Counted from the first letter of the stretch, positions 25,209 to 34,886 are shown. The stretch: DNA of 64,000 nucleotides from Stieleria bergensis (GCA_007745635.1 CP036272.1:2151900-2215899); one strand, 5' to 3'. Notes: a model not told the origin generated them from the letters alone. Translations and numbers: made by a program.

Positions 25209-28200
25209 ATGGATTCCGATCAGACTGCTGCTAATCACCTTTCCCATGACATTGAAGATCGCCGCAGACAGTTGCTGCTTGATTTCGAAGCCCAGTTTCG
25301 CAGTGAGGTGAAGCCTGAGATTGAAACGTTTTTTGTCCAACAGCACTTCGCTGGGACGCTGGCAGAGCGAAGGCTATTGCTCAATGATCTGATCGAGCTG
25401 GAGATGCGGCTGCGAAGAGAACAGGGCGAGCAGCCGGACATCGCTGAGTACACCGCTTGTTCTGCGGAAGCCTTGGCTCAGCCATCGGTCAACAAGACCG
25501 TTGGTGGCTGGGACGACGATTCAGAGGGTTTGGGTGAGCAAACCGCGGTGGTTTTGGATCGCTTGCCGATGGACTTTGGCGACTATCGATTGCTTCGCAA
25601 GCTTGGCGAAGGCGGAATGGGAGTCGTTTATGAAGCCGAGCAACGTGGCATGGGCAAACGCCGCGTTGCGATTAAAACCATTCGCGCAGTGGGCGATTCT
25701 GACGAGCGTGTTCTGGCTCGCTTTCGAATCGAGGTCGAAGCCGTCGCGCAGCTCGAACATCGACACATCGTTCCCGTGTATCACTTCGGCCAGCACGCGG
25801 GGGTTCACTATTATGTGATGAAGTTGATCGAGGGGGCCAACTTGAGGCAGTTGGTGAAAACCCTGCGACGGGTCACCGAGGATTCGTCGGCTGGATTTGC
25901 TGTCGGAGAAGCTTTGGCAGAATCAAACAGTGAGGCTCTGGTCACACGTCAAGTTTTGGCCGATCGATCACGGTCACGATCAGCGCATTCCTCCGGTTGG
26001 TCCAAGGCCGAAACGTTGGCGTCGGAGGACATGCTGGAGGAAATTGCTCAGAATGGCTCCACGGCAAACCCACTATTCATGCAATGCTTTGTCCGAATGG
26101 CGTTGCAGGTCTGCAGCGCGTTGCAGCACGTCCACGAGCGCGGCCTGCTTCACCGTGATATCAAGCCTGCCAATTTTTTATTGGATCGCGATGGCGATGC
26201 TTGGCTGACGGACTTTGGATTGGCCAAGATCGGTGACCAGACGGCCCATTCAATGCCTGGCGGTGTCATGGGAACTTATGCTTACATGAGTCCTGAGCAG
26301 GCAATGGGCAGTCAGCGGGTCTTTGTCGATCATCGAACGGATATCTATTCCTTAGGGGTGACGCTGTATGAACTGTTGACGCTAAGACGCGCGGTCCAAG
26401 GTGATTCGATCGAAACCTTGTTGCACGCGGTCCGTTTCGAATACCCAGAGCCGATCTGCCAGATTGATCCCAAGTTGCCCAAGGACTTGGAGACGATCAT
26501 CATGAAGGCGATGTCCAAGGATCCCAATGCACGTTTCCATTGTGCGGAGGACATGGCGTTGGAACTGCAACTGTTCCAGCATGGCAAGCCGCTAACGATC
26601 CGGCCGCCATCGTTGGTTGAACGTCTTGGCTATTGGGCTCGTGCCAACCGTGGTGTCGTGGCTTCTATAGTGGCGATCGCTGCGGTGCTGTTTGTCGCTG
26701 CGATGGTCAGTGTTGGAATCTTGCTTCGGGCCAACGGTGAAATTGCCAAGGCATTCGAGTCGGAGAAGGAACAAAAGCAGATTGTCGTTCAGCAACGCGA
26801 TAAGGTTGAGCGATTGTTGGTGCAGTCTGACGGCATGCGTGTGGCGGCACAGTCGGTGCTGCAGCAGCAAGAGGATCCCGAACTCGCGCTGTTGTTGGCC
26901 ATTGAAGCCGCAAAGTTGCATCCCGGTATCGAGGCAAACTCTGCACTGTTACAGGCCGCGGAGTTGGCGCACGAATTACGGCGATTCAAAACGCATTCAA
27001 CCGCGGTTGGGCATCTCAGTTTTAACCATGCAGCAAACCGGTTGGTGACCGCCGTTCAAATGAAGCCTGCCAATGTCAAGCAACCACCAGAGCCAGCGAT
27101 TGTCTGGGATCCATCGACCGGTCAGCAGCTTGGCAAACTGAACGGAGCTCGCACGATCACATCAACCGCCTTCAACCCCGATGATGATTTCGTATTGACA
27201 GCCTCCGTCAACGGTTTGGCGACTCCCCTGTTTACAAAAGTTGACGCCGATAGCATTGCCCAGGCAACATTGTGGGACGCACGTCGGTTTGAACCCCTGG
27301 TCACGTTCCCAGGGTCAAGGCTTCGCGTTGCCAAGCCGTCTGCGTTTCATCCCGAAGCAGAACAGATTGTGTTGCCCGCGACGGGGAATGATGCAATCGT
27401 CTATGGCTTCGATGGGCAGAAATTGCAGACCCTCTCAGGGCATCAGCAACCAGTGATTCATGCTAGCTACAGCGGAAATGGCCGCCGAATTCTGACCTGT
27501 TCCAGTGATCGGCAAGTGCGTGTCTGGGATGCAGAATCGGGCCAGGAACTGGCTGTGCTTTCTGAAAGCAAAGTAGGGGGAGGCAAAGTGCTGGTCGATG
27601 GAGGGGCTGCCGTCGAAATCAGTGACAACGGGCAGTATGTGCTGGTCTTTTCTGGAGATGGTAGGGGCAGTGTGTGGGATTTGTTTGATCCAGCCGGTCC
27701 GCAAAAGAGGACATTGACCGGATACAGTGCGGCGCAGTTCATTGGCCCTGGTGATGAACTGTTGGCGCACGGCCTGTTCAGCGTCGCTGGCGCCACGGCG
27801 GTCGCTTTAGCACCCCTTGGCGCTTTGGACCAAGCAAAAAATCTGCCCGTCTCCAGTGGCGTGCTCAATTTGACCGTTGGTTCAAACGGAGAATTTGCCG
27901 TTTTGCAAGGATCTCGTGATCGCACCGAACTGGAACTATGGGATCTGGAAAACCGTCGTTTGCAACGAACGTTTCGGCATGATAGCGTGATCCATTCCCT
28001 GGTCCTCTCACCTGACCAACGCTGGATTGTTGCCGCCGCTGGAAAGGGGGACGTGGCCATTTGGTCAACGCATGACGCCATGTCACAGGTCGCTTTTCAG
28101 CACCGGTCAGCCAGTAAAGCTAGCTTTATCTCGACTCAGTCTCAGGGCAGTCAGCTGGGGTTGATCTCAAACCGTGGGCATTCGTTTCAACTACGAATTG

Positions 28201-30326
28201 ACGGCGATTCACTTGCTGATCGACAGCGATGGACGGGAGAGGTTTTGGCGCCAGATACCAGCCATTTGCTGCAACGTCTGGATCATGAGCTTTCCCTCGT
28301 TCCCTTGGCGGGCGGAAGAATCAAGCGAGCACGGGTTGGTCCTCGCGATCGAGCCCTGGCAATTGGCCCAGAGGGGAAACTGGTTGCGCTAAAGAAAGAT
28401 GGTCAGCGCATCATGGTGTGGGATTCGGAATCTGATACACGACGTTTTTATGATGTTGAAGAAACGGGTGAAGTTTGGGCTGTTTTCAGCGCTGACACGA
28501 ACCAGCTACTGGTTGTGTGTCACTCGGGAAGCGTTCAACTATGGGATTTGAAGACCGCAACCATTACAAAACAGCTTCGACTCGCGGGACGCTTGCAAAG
28601 AGTTCGCCAGTCCTGCGCGCTTAGTCAGTTTGCCGTTGAATTGGATAACGGTGAAGTCTGCGTCATCGATGCGCGAACACCGGAGCTCGTTACCAAAGTT
28701 GCTGAGCCTGGTAAGAAAACACGAGGCCTGTGGTTTGGTCCTCGAGGCGATCAATTGATCATCAGCCTGTCCGGTGACGAGGGACGGATCGAGGTCTGGG
28801 ACCTCATCACAAAGCAGCGGATTAACCAGCGTTCAGTGCCCAGGGTTTCTGCCGTCGCCCCTCATCCGCACGAGCCGGAAATCTTGATCGGCAGTTTGAC
28901 TAACGGTGCCTTGCTATGGAACTATCAGGCGGACAGCGTGCGGACGATTACGTCTCAGCCGCAGCGGTCTGCGTGTTACTCTGTCACAGGCGAGCAGTTT
29001 TTTCTGGGGTCGATTTGTCCAAGTGAAATCGATCCAGCGTTTGCTGAGCTTCCCGAAGCCCTTCGTCGTCGGATCACTCAGCCTGATGCGACTGAGATTT
29101 CACGTTGGGATCGTGCAACATTGATGCAGGACCAGAGTCGTTCCTTCCCAGGCGCGATTTTGACCGGGCAAATGAAGGCGACTACCGATGGGAGCTTGTT
29201 GGTTTCAATGAGCTCAAATGGAATCGTCGTGACCGATGCAAACGAATTGTCGGCGCAGAAACTCTGTCAGGGACATGCTCAACAAATTACCGCTGCGCTC
29301 TTTGACCGTGAAGCACACAGCGTGTTGACAACAGGACGCGATGGACGGATCTGTCGTTGGGAATGTCAATCCGGTCGGCTCTTGCAAGCCTGGTATCATT
29401 CACGATCCATTGGGTGCGCAGCCTTGAAGCCTGATGGATCATTACTAGCCAACGGAGATGATGAGGGCGCCGTGACCGTTTGGCAAATTCAAACGCCAGC
29501 GGCGGAGGAACCCCGGTCTCGTGAGGTGTGCTGGTTTGAGGCTCCCGTTCGCAGTGTCGCACTCAGTGACGATGGTTCTTCTTTAATTGCGATTGATGAT
29601 GCGGGTGTCTGGCAATTGATCGATCTTGCGACTGGAAATCAAGCCAACGTGAGTGACATTTCCGAGGCGGTTCAGTGGGCCGAGTTCTCCGCTGACGGGA
29701 AACACTTGCTTGTCTTAACAAAATCGCGTGCGACGGTGTGTGTCCTGGAGGTTGCAACTGCGTTTGGCAACAACTCGCCTCGTTTCAAAGTCGTTCATCA
29801 GGGCAAGTTGATCGTGGACGCGCAGTTCGATGCCACCGGGCAGCGGATCGCGATTCTAGAACAGAGCGTAGATGGTGGTGGTCTGACGCTATGGGGGAAG
29901 GAACTGGCGGGGCATACGGTCTTTTTTAAACATGGCTTTGATGCTGGCACAATGTCCTCTGTCCAGTTTGATGCCAGTGGTCAATTTTTGATCGCTGCCG
30001 GCGCCAAGGGGTATTCCGTCTTGCGGATTGATACCGGAGAACGTTGGCTCGAAGGCGAAGGCAGACTGTATCGATTCGATCGTGCTCACCAGGCAGAACC
30101 TTTTACCCAGGGCAAACTGGATTGGCTTATCCGACGAAATTCACAAGCCAAGACAGCTACGCTGGTGCCCATCGATCCGCTCGAATTCGCCAAGACAATC
30201 GTCGTCCCTGCGTTGTCCGATGAAGACAAGCAGCAGTACCTGATTGGCGAACACTCAGTCGCAAAGCGAGCCACTGGCTTGGGATCGCAGGTTCGAAACG
30301 AAGGACGCACGTTGACGCAGGAGTAA
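25209..30326 (+). CDS. Giant membrane Ser/Thr protein kinase with beta-propeller (WD40-like) tail, paralog 2
   Basis: 1705 residues from the ATG at 25209. Same architecture as the gene at 19076: leader of ~120 residues (LLLDFEAQFRSEVKPEIETF matches the paralog's leader), kinase with LGEGGMG (132-138), K156, HRD at 315-317, DFG at 335-337 and GTYAYMSPEQAMG, a Ser/Arg-rich insert (RSRSRSAHSSGWSKAETLASE), a membrane helix at about 483-506, a short coiled coil (KEQKQIVVQQRDKVERLL), then ~1100 residues of WD40-like repeats. One of these, HQQPVIHASYSGNGRRILTCSSDRQVRVWD in two parts, is an almost canonical WD unit. The kinase parts of the two proteins are nearly superposable by eye while the propellers have diverged, so duplication followed by change of the sensor part is the simplest reading. 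Confidence 0.92.
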   Translation: MDSDQTAANHLSHDIEDRRRQLLLDFEAQFRSEVKPEIETFFVQQHFAGTLAERRLLLNDLIELEMRLRREQGEQPDIAEYTACSAEALAQPSVNKTVGGWDDDSEGLGEQTAVVLDRLPMDFGDYRLLRKLGEGGMGVVYEAEQRGMGKRRVAIKTIRAVGDSDERVLARFRIEVEAVAQLEHRHIVPVYHFGQHAGVHYYVMKLIEGANLRQLVKTLRRVTEDSSAGFAVGEALAESNSEALVTRQVLADRSRSRSAHSSGWSKAETLASEDMLEEIAQNGSTANPLFMQCFVRMALQVCSALQHVHERGLLHRDIKPANFLLDRDGDAWLTDFGLAKIGDQTAHSMPGGVMGTYAYMSPEQAMGSQRVFVDHRTDIYSLGVTLYELLTLRRAVQGDSIETLLHAVRFEYPEPICQIDPKLPKDLETIIMKAMSKDPNARFHCAEDMALELQLFQHGKPLTIRPPSLVERLGYWARANRGVVASIVAIAAVLFVAAMVSVGILLRANGEIAKAFESEKEQKQIVVQQRDKVERLLVQSDGMRVAAQSVLQQQEDPELALLLAIEAAKLHPGIEANSALLQAAELAHELRRFKTHSTAVGHLSFNHAANRLVTAVQMKPANVKQPPEPAIVWDPSTGQQLGKLNGARTITSTAFNPDDDFVLTASVNGLATPLFTKVDADSIAQATLWDARRFEPLVTFPGSRLRVAKPSAFHPEAEQIVLPATGNDAIVYGFDGQKLQTLSGHQQPVIHASYSGNGRRILTCSSDRQVRVWDAESGQELAVLSESKVGGGKVLVDGGAAVEISDNGQYVLVFSGDGRGSVWDLFDPAGPQKRTLTGYSAAQFIGPGDELLAHGLFSVAGATAVALAPLGALDQAKNLPVSSGVLNLTVGSNGEFAVLQGSRDRTELELWDLENRRLQRTFRHDSVIHSLVLSPDQRWIVAAAGKGDVAIWSTHDAMSQVAFQHRSASKASFISTQSQGSQLGLISNRGHSFQLRIDGDSLADRQRWTGEVLAPDTSHLLQRLDHELSLVPLAGGRIKRARVGPRDRALAIGPEGKLVALKKDGQRIMVWDSESDTRRFYDVEETGEVWAVFSADTNQLLVVCHSGSVQLWDLKTATITKQLRLAGRLQRVRQSCALSQFAVELDNGEVCVIDARTPELVTKVAEPGKKTRGLWFGPRGDQLIISLSGDEGRIEVWDLITKQRINQRSVPRVSAVAPHPHEPEILIGSLTNGALLWNYQADSVRTITSQPQRSACYSVTGEQFFLGSICPSEIDPAFAELPEALRRRITQPDATEISRWDRATLMQDQSRSFPGAILTGQMKATTDGSLLVSMSSNGIVVTDANELSAQKLCQGHAQQITAALFDREAHSVLTTGRDGRICRWECQSGRLLQAWYHSRSIGCAALKPDGSLLANGDDEGAVTVWQIQTPAAEEPRSREVCWFEAPVRSVALSDDGSSLIAIDDAGVWQLIDLATGNQANVSDISEAVQWAEFSADGKHLLVLTKSRATVCVLEVATAFGNNSPRFKVVHQGKLIVDAQFDATGQRIAILEQSVDGGGLTLWGKELAGHTVFFKHGFDAGTMSSVQFDASGQFLIAAGAKGYSVLRIDTGERWLEGEGRLYRFDRAHQAEPFTQGKLDWLIRRNSQAKTATLVPIDPLEFAKTIVVPALSDEDKQQYLIGEHSVAKRATGLGSQVRNEGRTLTQE

Positions 30327-30407
30327 CGGTCCTTGATTGGTCACTCGAACGATGCGCGTCCGGGGGACCGTGAACTGCCAACGTGCTGGGGCGGATGTTA
30401 CGGGTGA

Positions 30408-30827
30408 TTAATCCGCAAGTTTTGAAGCCGTCACTTTGTCGATTGCCGGACGTTGAGCGTAAAAGTCTTTGAGAAAGCCGTTCATGTCTTTGGCATTGTT
30501 GATTTGGCGCGATTCAGTGCGAACCGCTTTTTCCTGGCCCTTGGAACCAACGAGTTGCCACATGCCGGGCTTTAAATTTTCAGCGGCTGGTTGTGCTTGG
30601 GCCCCTTCAGGTTTATCTGTTGTCGCTGCTGCAGCACTGGTGACGCCATCGCATGTCTCGATGCTGTATCCAATAAGCGAGTAGCCGTCCGGCGTGTTTT
30701 CATAGGCGTTATAGAGCGCGGCGGTTTGGTCGCCGGGGTAACCACAGCCACTGTCCCATTCAATGTCAAACGGAACGGTGCTGGGGTCGTTGGCGTATCC
30801 TTGTGCGTGGCAGATGTAATTGTCCAC
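30408..30827 (-). CDS. Hypothetical protein, probably N-terminally incomplete
   Basis: 139 residues if started at the GTG at 30827. Protein-like sequence continues upstream of that codon (GRTIIHIDDTATQTGHT) to a stop at 30887-30885, with no ATG. The Cys-bearing segments (NYICHAQGY, DSGCGYPGD, SIETCDG) look like an exported protein, yet no signal peptide is in frame. A hydrophobic stretch (VLLLGSIILLI) exists upstream in another frame near 30940-30960, so a frameshift may have separated leader and body. A real short gene with a GTG start cannot be excluded. No family recognised. Confidence 0.4.
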   Translation of the reverse strand: MDNYICHAQGYANDPSTVPFDIEWDSGCGYPGDQTAALYNAYENTPDGYSLIGYSIETCDGVTSAAAATTDKPEGAQAQPAAENLKPGMWQLVGSKGQEKAVRTESRQINNAKDMNGFLKDFYAQRPAIDKVTASKLAD

Positions 30828-31065
30828 GGTGTGCCCTGTTTGGGTTGCAGTGTCGTCAATGTGAATGATCGTTCTGCCAACAGGTTACCCATACGGAGCA
30901 GCCAGCGGGTGATGGTGAGGATGGGAATTCACGATCGCGATCAATTAACAGAATGATTGACCCCAGCAATAACACCTCTGGTCAAGCCATTGATGCGGCA
31001 TCCACTGAATGAGTCACGGCATCGAGGCAGTGGATGGTGTGCAGTCGTTTGGCACAAGAGAGAGG

Positions 31066-32901
31066 TCAAGCGACTTTCTTTCCACAGGGAGCACGCAAAT
31101 CGAACAAGCCAAAGATTTCTTCTCGCGTGAGGCCTGCATTTCTGGTGGGGCCATCGTGGCCGCTGAACAACGCGTCAAACATTTCGCGTTTCTGATCCAG
31201 GACATCATTGATGCGTTGTTCGATGGTTCCGGCTGCCATCATCTTGGTGACGGTGACGGCGCCGGCGGCACCCAGGCGATGTGCTCGGTTGATTGCCTGA
31301 TCTTCGATCGCCGGATTCCACCAGCGATCAAAGAGGAAAACGTATTCGCAGAATTGCAGGTTCAGACCAACGCTGCCAGCGCCATAGCTCATCAAGATGA
31401 CGTGGCTATTGGGATCACTTTTGAATTGATCAATGACCACATTGCGTTTCTTTTGTGGGATCTTGCCGTGGTATTCCAGCGGCCCATACGGCTGTAGGGC
31501 ATCTTTGATTTTGTCCAGCGACTTCACCCACTGACTGAACACGATCGCTTTTTTGCCACTGGCTGCGACTTCATCAATGTCCGCCACCAGACGCTCCAGT
31601 TTGCAGCTCGCGCCCGTGACGGGATCGAAGTTGCAGATCTGCTTGAGACGCAGGACGAGTTCAAACACGTGTTGAATGGTGAGTGATTGTTCAAGATTTT
31701 CGAGGTGCAAAACGCCTTCTTGCTCCGCCGCTTCGTAAGTGCTCCATTGTTCCGGCGTGAGATCCAGGTCTGCGTCTCGGTACAGTTTGGGCGGCATGTC
31801 GTCCAGCACCATGTCCTTGGTGCGTCGCAAGATAAACTCGCCGGCTTGTTTCGCCATCTGATTCACCGGCATTCCGGGTTTCAGGTAGCCGGGTGACAGG
31901 AATTCAAACACGCCCACTAAATCGTCGGGACAGTTTTCGACGGGGGTTCCAGTCAATGCCCAGCTGCGAGTTCTGGAGATGCTGCGGACCGTCTGCGCAG
32001 TGGTGCTGCTGCGGTTCTTGATTCGCTGGGCTTCGTCTAACACGACGAGATCAAAGTGCAGGCCAAGTTCGTCGATGGTGGATTGATCACGCATCAGCAG
32101 TTCATAGTTTGCCACTTTGACGGGAACGTTGGGCGATTGCCACTGAAAGCTGCGTTTGGCCGAGTTGCCTTCGATCGCGGCAATCGGAATCTCCGGCGCC
32201 CAGACACTAAACTCTCGCAACCAGTTGGTCACCAGAGGCTTGGGGCAGATCAGCAGGATACTGCGTGCTTCACCACTGCAAAGCAATAAGCGGATCGTGC
32301 TGATGGCCTGCATGGTTTTTCCAAGCCCCATTTCGTCAGCGAGAATGGCTGCGTAACGCGGGAATAGAAACGCCATGCCATCGAGCTGATACGGGAAGGG
32401 TTCAAACGGAAAGTTCAGTTGCCCGCTACCGACCAGCAGATCCAGCGGCGGCTGCAGCATGTAGTACAACCGATCTTGTAGCTTGACGATGTCCGACGGT
32501 GGCTTGATGCGATGGTGTTTGTTCTTGCCTTTTTGGGGCTTCTCTCGTTTTTGATCGTCTGCCGGTATGGGGGGCGTGTTGGCCTTGGGTTTCGGATTGG
32601 CGGGCGGCGTCCAGGCTGCTGCTTCAGGGAACACAAAGCTGCGACACTTGGCTTGAATTTTAGGCAGACGAATCGGCAGCGCCATCGTCTCCAAGGCGGC
32701 AAGCTCGTATTCACACAACTCGGCCTGCAGCACATCGTCGACATGCCAGCTGCGTGAGGTGTCGACTGCTGCGACCAGATCACTGGCAGCGCGCGTTGCA
32801 GCCGATGCCGCACGGTTCGGTGCTGTCCCTGTTTTGGAGTCAGTCGGCGTTTGAGTTTCGGCGGTCGGTTGCTGCTGGCGATGAAGCTTCGGGAATCGCA
32901 T
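31066..32901 (-). CDS. SNF2-family DNA-dependent ATPase/helicase
   Basis: 611 residues; the ATG at 32901 shares its A with the TGA of the upstream gene (TGATG), so the two are translationally coupled. A polar N-terminal region (about 1-165) with a KPKANTPP/QKGKNKHHR linker precedes the two RecA-like lobes: Walker A DEMGLGKT (189-196), DEAQ box 289-292, ALTGTPVEN, then lobe 2 with VFSQWVKSLDKI, LMSYGAGSVGLNLQ and the arginine-finger block INRAHRLGA. SNF2 proteins translocate on duplex DNA and remodel protein-DNA complexes. No nuclease, methylase or SWIM domain is fused, so a defence-island role is not supported. Length is short for the family. Confidence 0.9.
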   Translation of the reverse strand: MRFPKLHRQQQPTAETQTPTDSKTGTAPNRAASAATRAASDLVAAVDTSRSWHVDDVLQAELCEYELAALETMALPIRLPKIQAKCRSFVFPEAAAWTPPANPKPKANTPPIPADDQKREKPQKGKNKHHRIKPPSDIVKLQDRLYYMLQPPLDLLVGSGQLNFPFEPFPYQLDGMAFLFPRYAAILADEMGLGKTMQAISTIRLLLCSGEARSILLICPKPLVTNWLREFSVWAPEIPIAAIEGNSAKRSFQWQSPNVPVKVANYELLMRDQSTIDELGLHFDLVVLDEAQRIKNRSSTTAQTVRSISRTRSWALTGTPVENCPDDLVGVFEFLSPGYLKPGMPVNQMAKQAGEFILRRTKDMVLDDMPPKLYRDADLDLTPEQWSTYEAAEQEGVLHLENLEQSLTIQHVFELVLRLKQICNFDPVTGASCKLERLVADIDEVAASGKKAIVFSQWVKSLDKIKDALQPYGPLEYHGKIPQKKRNVVIDQFKSDPNSHVILMSYGAGSVGLNLQFCEYVFLFDRWWNPAIEDQAINRAHRLGAAGAVTVTKMMAAGTIEQRINDVLDQKREMFDALFSGHDGPTRNAGLTREEIFGLFDLRAPCGKKVA

Positions 32902-33476
32902 CACGCAGCCTGAGCTTTGGGACGAGAGAGCTGAGAATGGGCCTCGTTAATCGCTTGCCGAATGCGATCAAAAGGTTCGCTGGGATCGGAGAGACTCTCA
33001 AACTGCGGCAGCAAGGATTCCACTTTGGGCACTTGTTCCATGGGCACCCAAAACGTCTTGCCTGCCAGCGTGACCGGTTGCATTCCCGATGGGCAATCAT
33101 TGCCAATCACTTGCAGCTGTTCGGAATTGTGTGCCGATTCTTCTTCACGCTCGCAAGCCAACGCGATCGGACAGCGAACGTGAGGTTCGACCGCCAAGGC
33201 TTTGGCATCATCACAGCACAGCAAGCCAATTTTGCTTTGGCAGCGGGCGGCCAACAGTTTGCCGATCACTTCACCAATCACATGGTCACGAAGCGTGGGG
33301 CCAAACAGGATTTGGTGTGCTTTAGACGGACGGACTGGCAGCGTGCACTGAAATTCAATGGGGCGACCATTGGGCTGCAGGACAAGCATGCCACCAGTCC
33401 AACCGGTGGCATCATCTTCAACGACGGCAAAGTAGCCAATCGCAAGGGGTTTCTTTTTGGGAGAATCTTCTGGCAT
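32901..33476 (-). CDS. Hypothetical protein coupled to SNF2 helicase
   Basis: 191 residues from the ATG at 33476 (a GTG at 33491 adds five). No signal or membrane segment. The N-terminal part LAIGYFAVVEDDATGWTGGMLVLQPNGRPIEF looks like a beta-rich module. CQSKIGLLCCDDAKALAVE and RCPIALACERE carry five cysteines, but not in a clear zinc-finger pattern. The stop overlaps the helicase start, which implies stoichiometric production and perhaps a physical partnership. I do not recognise a family. Confidence 0.7.
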   Translation of the reverse strand: MPEDSPKKKPLAIGYFAVVEDDATGWTGGMLVLQPNGRPIEFQCTLPVRPSKAHQILFGPTLRDHVIGEVIGKLLAARCQSKIGLLCCDDAKALAVEPHVRCPIALACEREEESAHNSEQLQVIGNDCPSGMQPVTLAGKTFWVPMEQVPKVESLLPQFESLSDPSEPFDRIRQAINEAHSQLSRPKAQAA

Positions 33477-33579
33477 GCGCGTCGGCACCACATGTGTCTA
33501 GAGCTGGTTGATCCATCACCGTGAAGGCGATCGATGCGGGAACCAGCACTCAAGCACACGAACAAACTGGGAGGAAAAC

Positions 33580-33804
33580 ATGAAAGCAACGTGGCGGCGA
33601 CAAGCGGTCACTGGGAGTGTGAAACGCAGCGCTGTGAAACTTGATTGGATCACAGCGATCGCAGAACTTCAATCACTTGTCGCATCGCTAGGTGTCGGCG
33701 TTCGGGTCGTGCCGACTTTAACGCTGACAGGGCTTCGAGGGCGACTTCTCCAGATTGGTGATCTGGTCAAACTTGGTGGGCGAATGACGTCGAAGTCACC
33801 GTGA
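33580..33804 (+). CDS. Possible small basic protein
   Basis: 74 codons. The case for it is the strong ribosome-binding site GGGAGG six bases before the ATG at 33580, rare in this window. The product is basic at the start (MKATWRRQAVTGSVKRS) with a hydrophobic middle (ITAIAELQSLVASLGVGVRVV). No family recognised and no homolog in the window; it may be an untranslated leader instead. Confidence 0.35.
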   Translation: MKATWRRQAVTGSVKRSAVKLDWITAIAELQSLVASLGVGVRVVPTLTLTGLRGRLLQIGDLVKLGGRMTSKSP

Positions 33805-33892
33805 TATTCCCGATAGGTTACGCAAGGCGTCGCACCAACTGGAAATTTAGGCCATGAAGGATAAAATTCCCTTCCGCCCTAAAGATGCGAGT

Positions 33893-33924
33893 TATACTGG
33901 CGGCTTCACTCCCTCAGTGGAGTG
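33893..33924 (+). promoter_or_regulatory. Possible promoter and leader hairpin for the gene at 34021
   Basis: TATACT at 33893-33898 without a good -35 box, followed by hairpin CACTCC (33907-33912) / GGAGTG (33919-33924), which would lie at the very 5' end of the transcript, about 100 bases before the start codon. Confidence 0.3.
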
Positions 33925-34020
33925 TCTTGCTCAAGCGAATCGGTGTCTTTTCTCGCTATTGCGGCACCAGGCAATGCTAGCGCAACTCCGGTCCATGCTC
34001 CTTTGAAGGAATTCCTGTTC

Positions 34021-34491
34021 ATGTCGTCTTACGATCAAGAGCCCTTGTCCCCCGTGTTTCGAATTGATGTTTCCGCTGACTCTGACGCGGCAGCGGACTC
34101 TCGCAAATCGGGTGCTCAGTTGACCATTGATTTGCTGCGTCACTTGGTGGCCGGGCAGCGGCAACAAAATCAATTGTTGGAACAGTTGGTCCAGCAACAA
34201 AATGCCGCCAACGAGCAGCGTGCCAACGAGTTGCAGCAATGGAAGGACGCGAATCCAGAATTGGCTTCGTCGTGTCGCCGAGCCGCCGAAACACTCAGCC
34301 GCGTGCAAACCCAGTTCCTCGACACTTTGACCGAGGAGATCGCTGATGGTGAGGAGAGCTTTGAAGAGAGCGAATTCATGTTGAACGAATTCGTCGATCG
34401 CTTTGGCCCTCGATTGGCCCATCTCAATGGTGTCCTGCAGGTCCTCGCCCAACTTGGCAATGCTCAGCCAGTCCAACAGGACAATATTTAG
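34021..34491 (+). CDS. Hypothetical coiled-coil protein
   Basis: 156 residues from the ATG at 34021; the open frame extends to 33922 but only the later start gives a uniform hydrophilic protein. The centre is a strong coiled coil (LLRHLVAGQRQQNQLLEQLVQQQN, then ANEQRANELQQW). A helical acidic part follows (TLTEEIADGEESFEESEFMLNEFVDRFGPRLAHLNGVLQ). No signal peptide, no enzyme motif. Likely an oligomerising cytosolic protein of a lineage-specific family; function unknown. A tRNA gene lies 320 bases on. Confidence 0.7.
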   Translation: MSSYDQEPLSPVFRIDVSADSDAAADSRKSGAQLTIDLLRHLVAGQRQQNQLLEQLVQQQNAANEQRANELQQWKDANPELASSCRRAAETLSRVQTQFLDTLTEEIADGEESFEESEFMLNEFVDRFGPRLAHLNGVLQVLAQLGNAQPVQQDNI

Positions 34492-34812
34492 GCATCGCAG
34501 CTGCTTGGCAGCACGGTGAGTTCATGGTTCGCCCGGTTCACGCCTCGCACGGGATGTTTGAGCCTTGAGAGCCGAGCAAAAGCGGATCTGTTTTCGTTGA
34601 TCTGCTCCTCTAAAAAGCCAGCAAACGAGTGAATTTTCCTCGTTTGGCCGGCAGCAAATGCCGCAGGCGGGGCTGGGGAGCGCCAGAAACAAAAAAAAGT
34701 TTCGTGATGCCGCATCATTCTGGCAAGTGAACCTTTTCGCCAGAGAGAAACTCTTGTAATCTGTGCGGCGTCGTCAGGGCAGGTATCAACCGCCACGACT
34801 GACAATTCCTTT
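34492..34812. other. Gap before tRNA-Pro
   Basis: 321 bases. CAAACGAG and CTCGTTTG form an inverted repeat around 34622-34651. Minus-strand frames across it are not protein-like. It presumably carries the tRNA promoter; no clear consensus is seen. Confidence 0.5.
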
Positions 34813-34886
34813 CGGGGCGTAGCTCAGCCTGGTAGAGCGTCTGGTTTGGGACCAGAAGGTCGCACGTTCGAATCGTGTCGCCCCGA
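34813..34886 (+). tRNA. tRNA-Pro (anticodon UGG)
   Basis: Acceptor CGGGGCG (34813-34819) pairs with CGCCCCG (34879-34885), A73 at 34886. D-arm AGCTCAGCCTGGTAGAGC, anticodon stem TCTGG/CCAGA with anticodon TGG at 34847-34849, T-loop GTTCGAAT. 74 bases, CCA not encoded. Confidence 0.96.

Noticed and set aside
31066-34491. SNF2 region as a phage-defence island
   Set aside because: No nuclease, methylase, phospholipase D or other defence genes accompany the helicase.
34488-34805. Minus-strand frame of 105 codons before tRNA-Pro
   Set aside because: No motif, no ribosome-binding site, and composition like random sequence.
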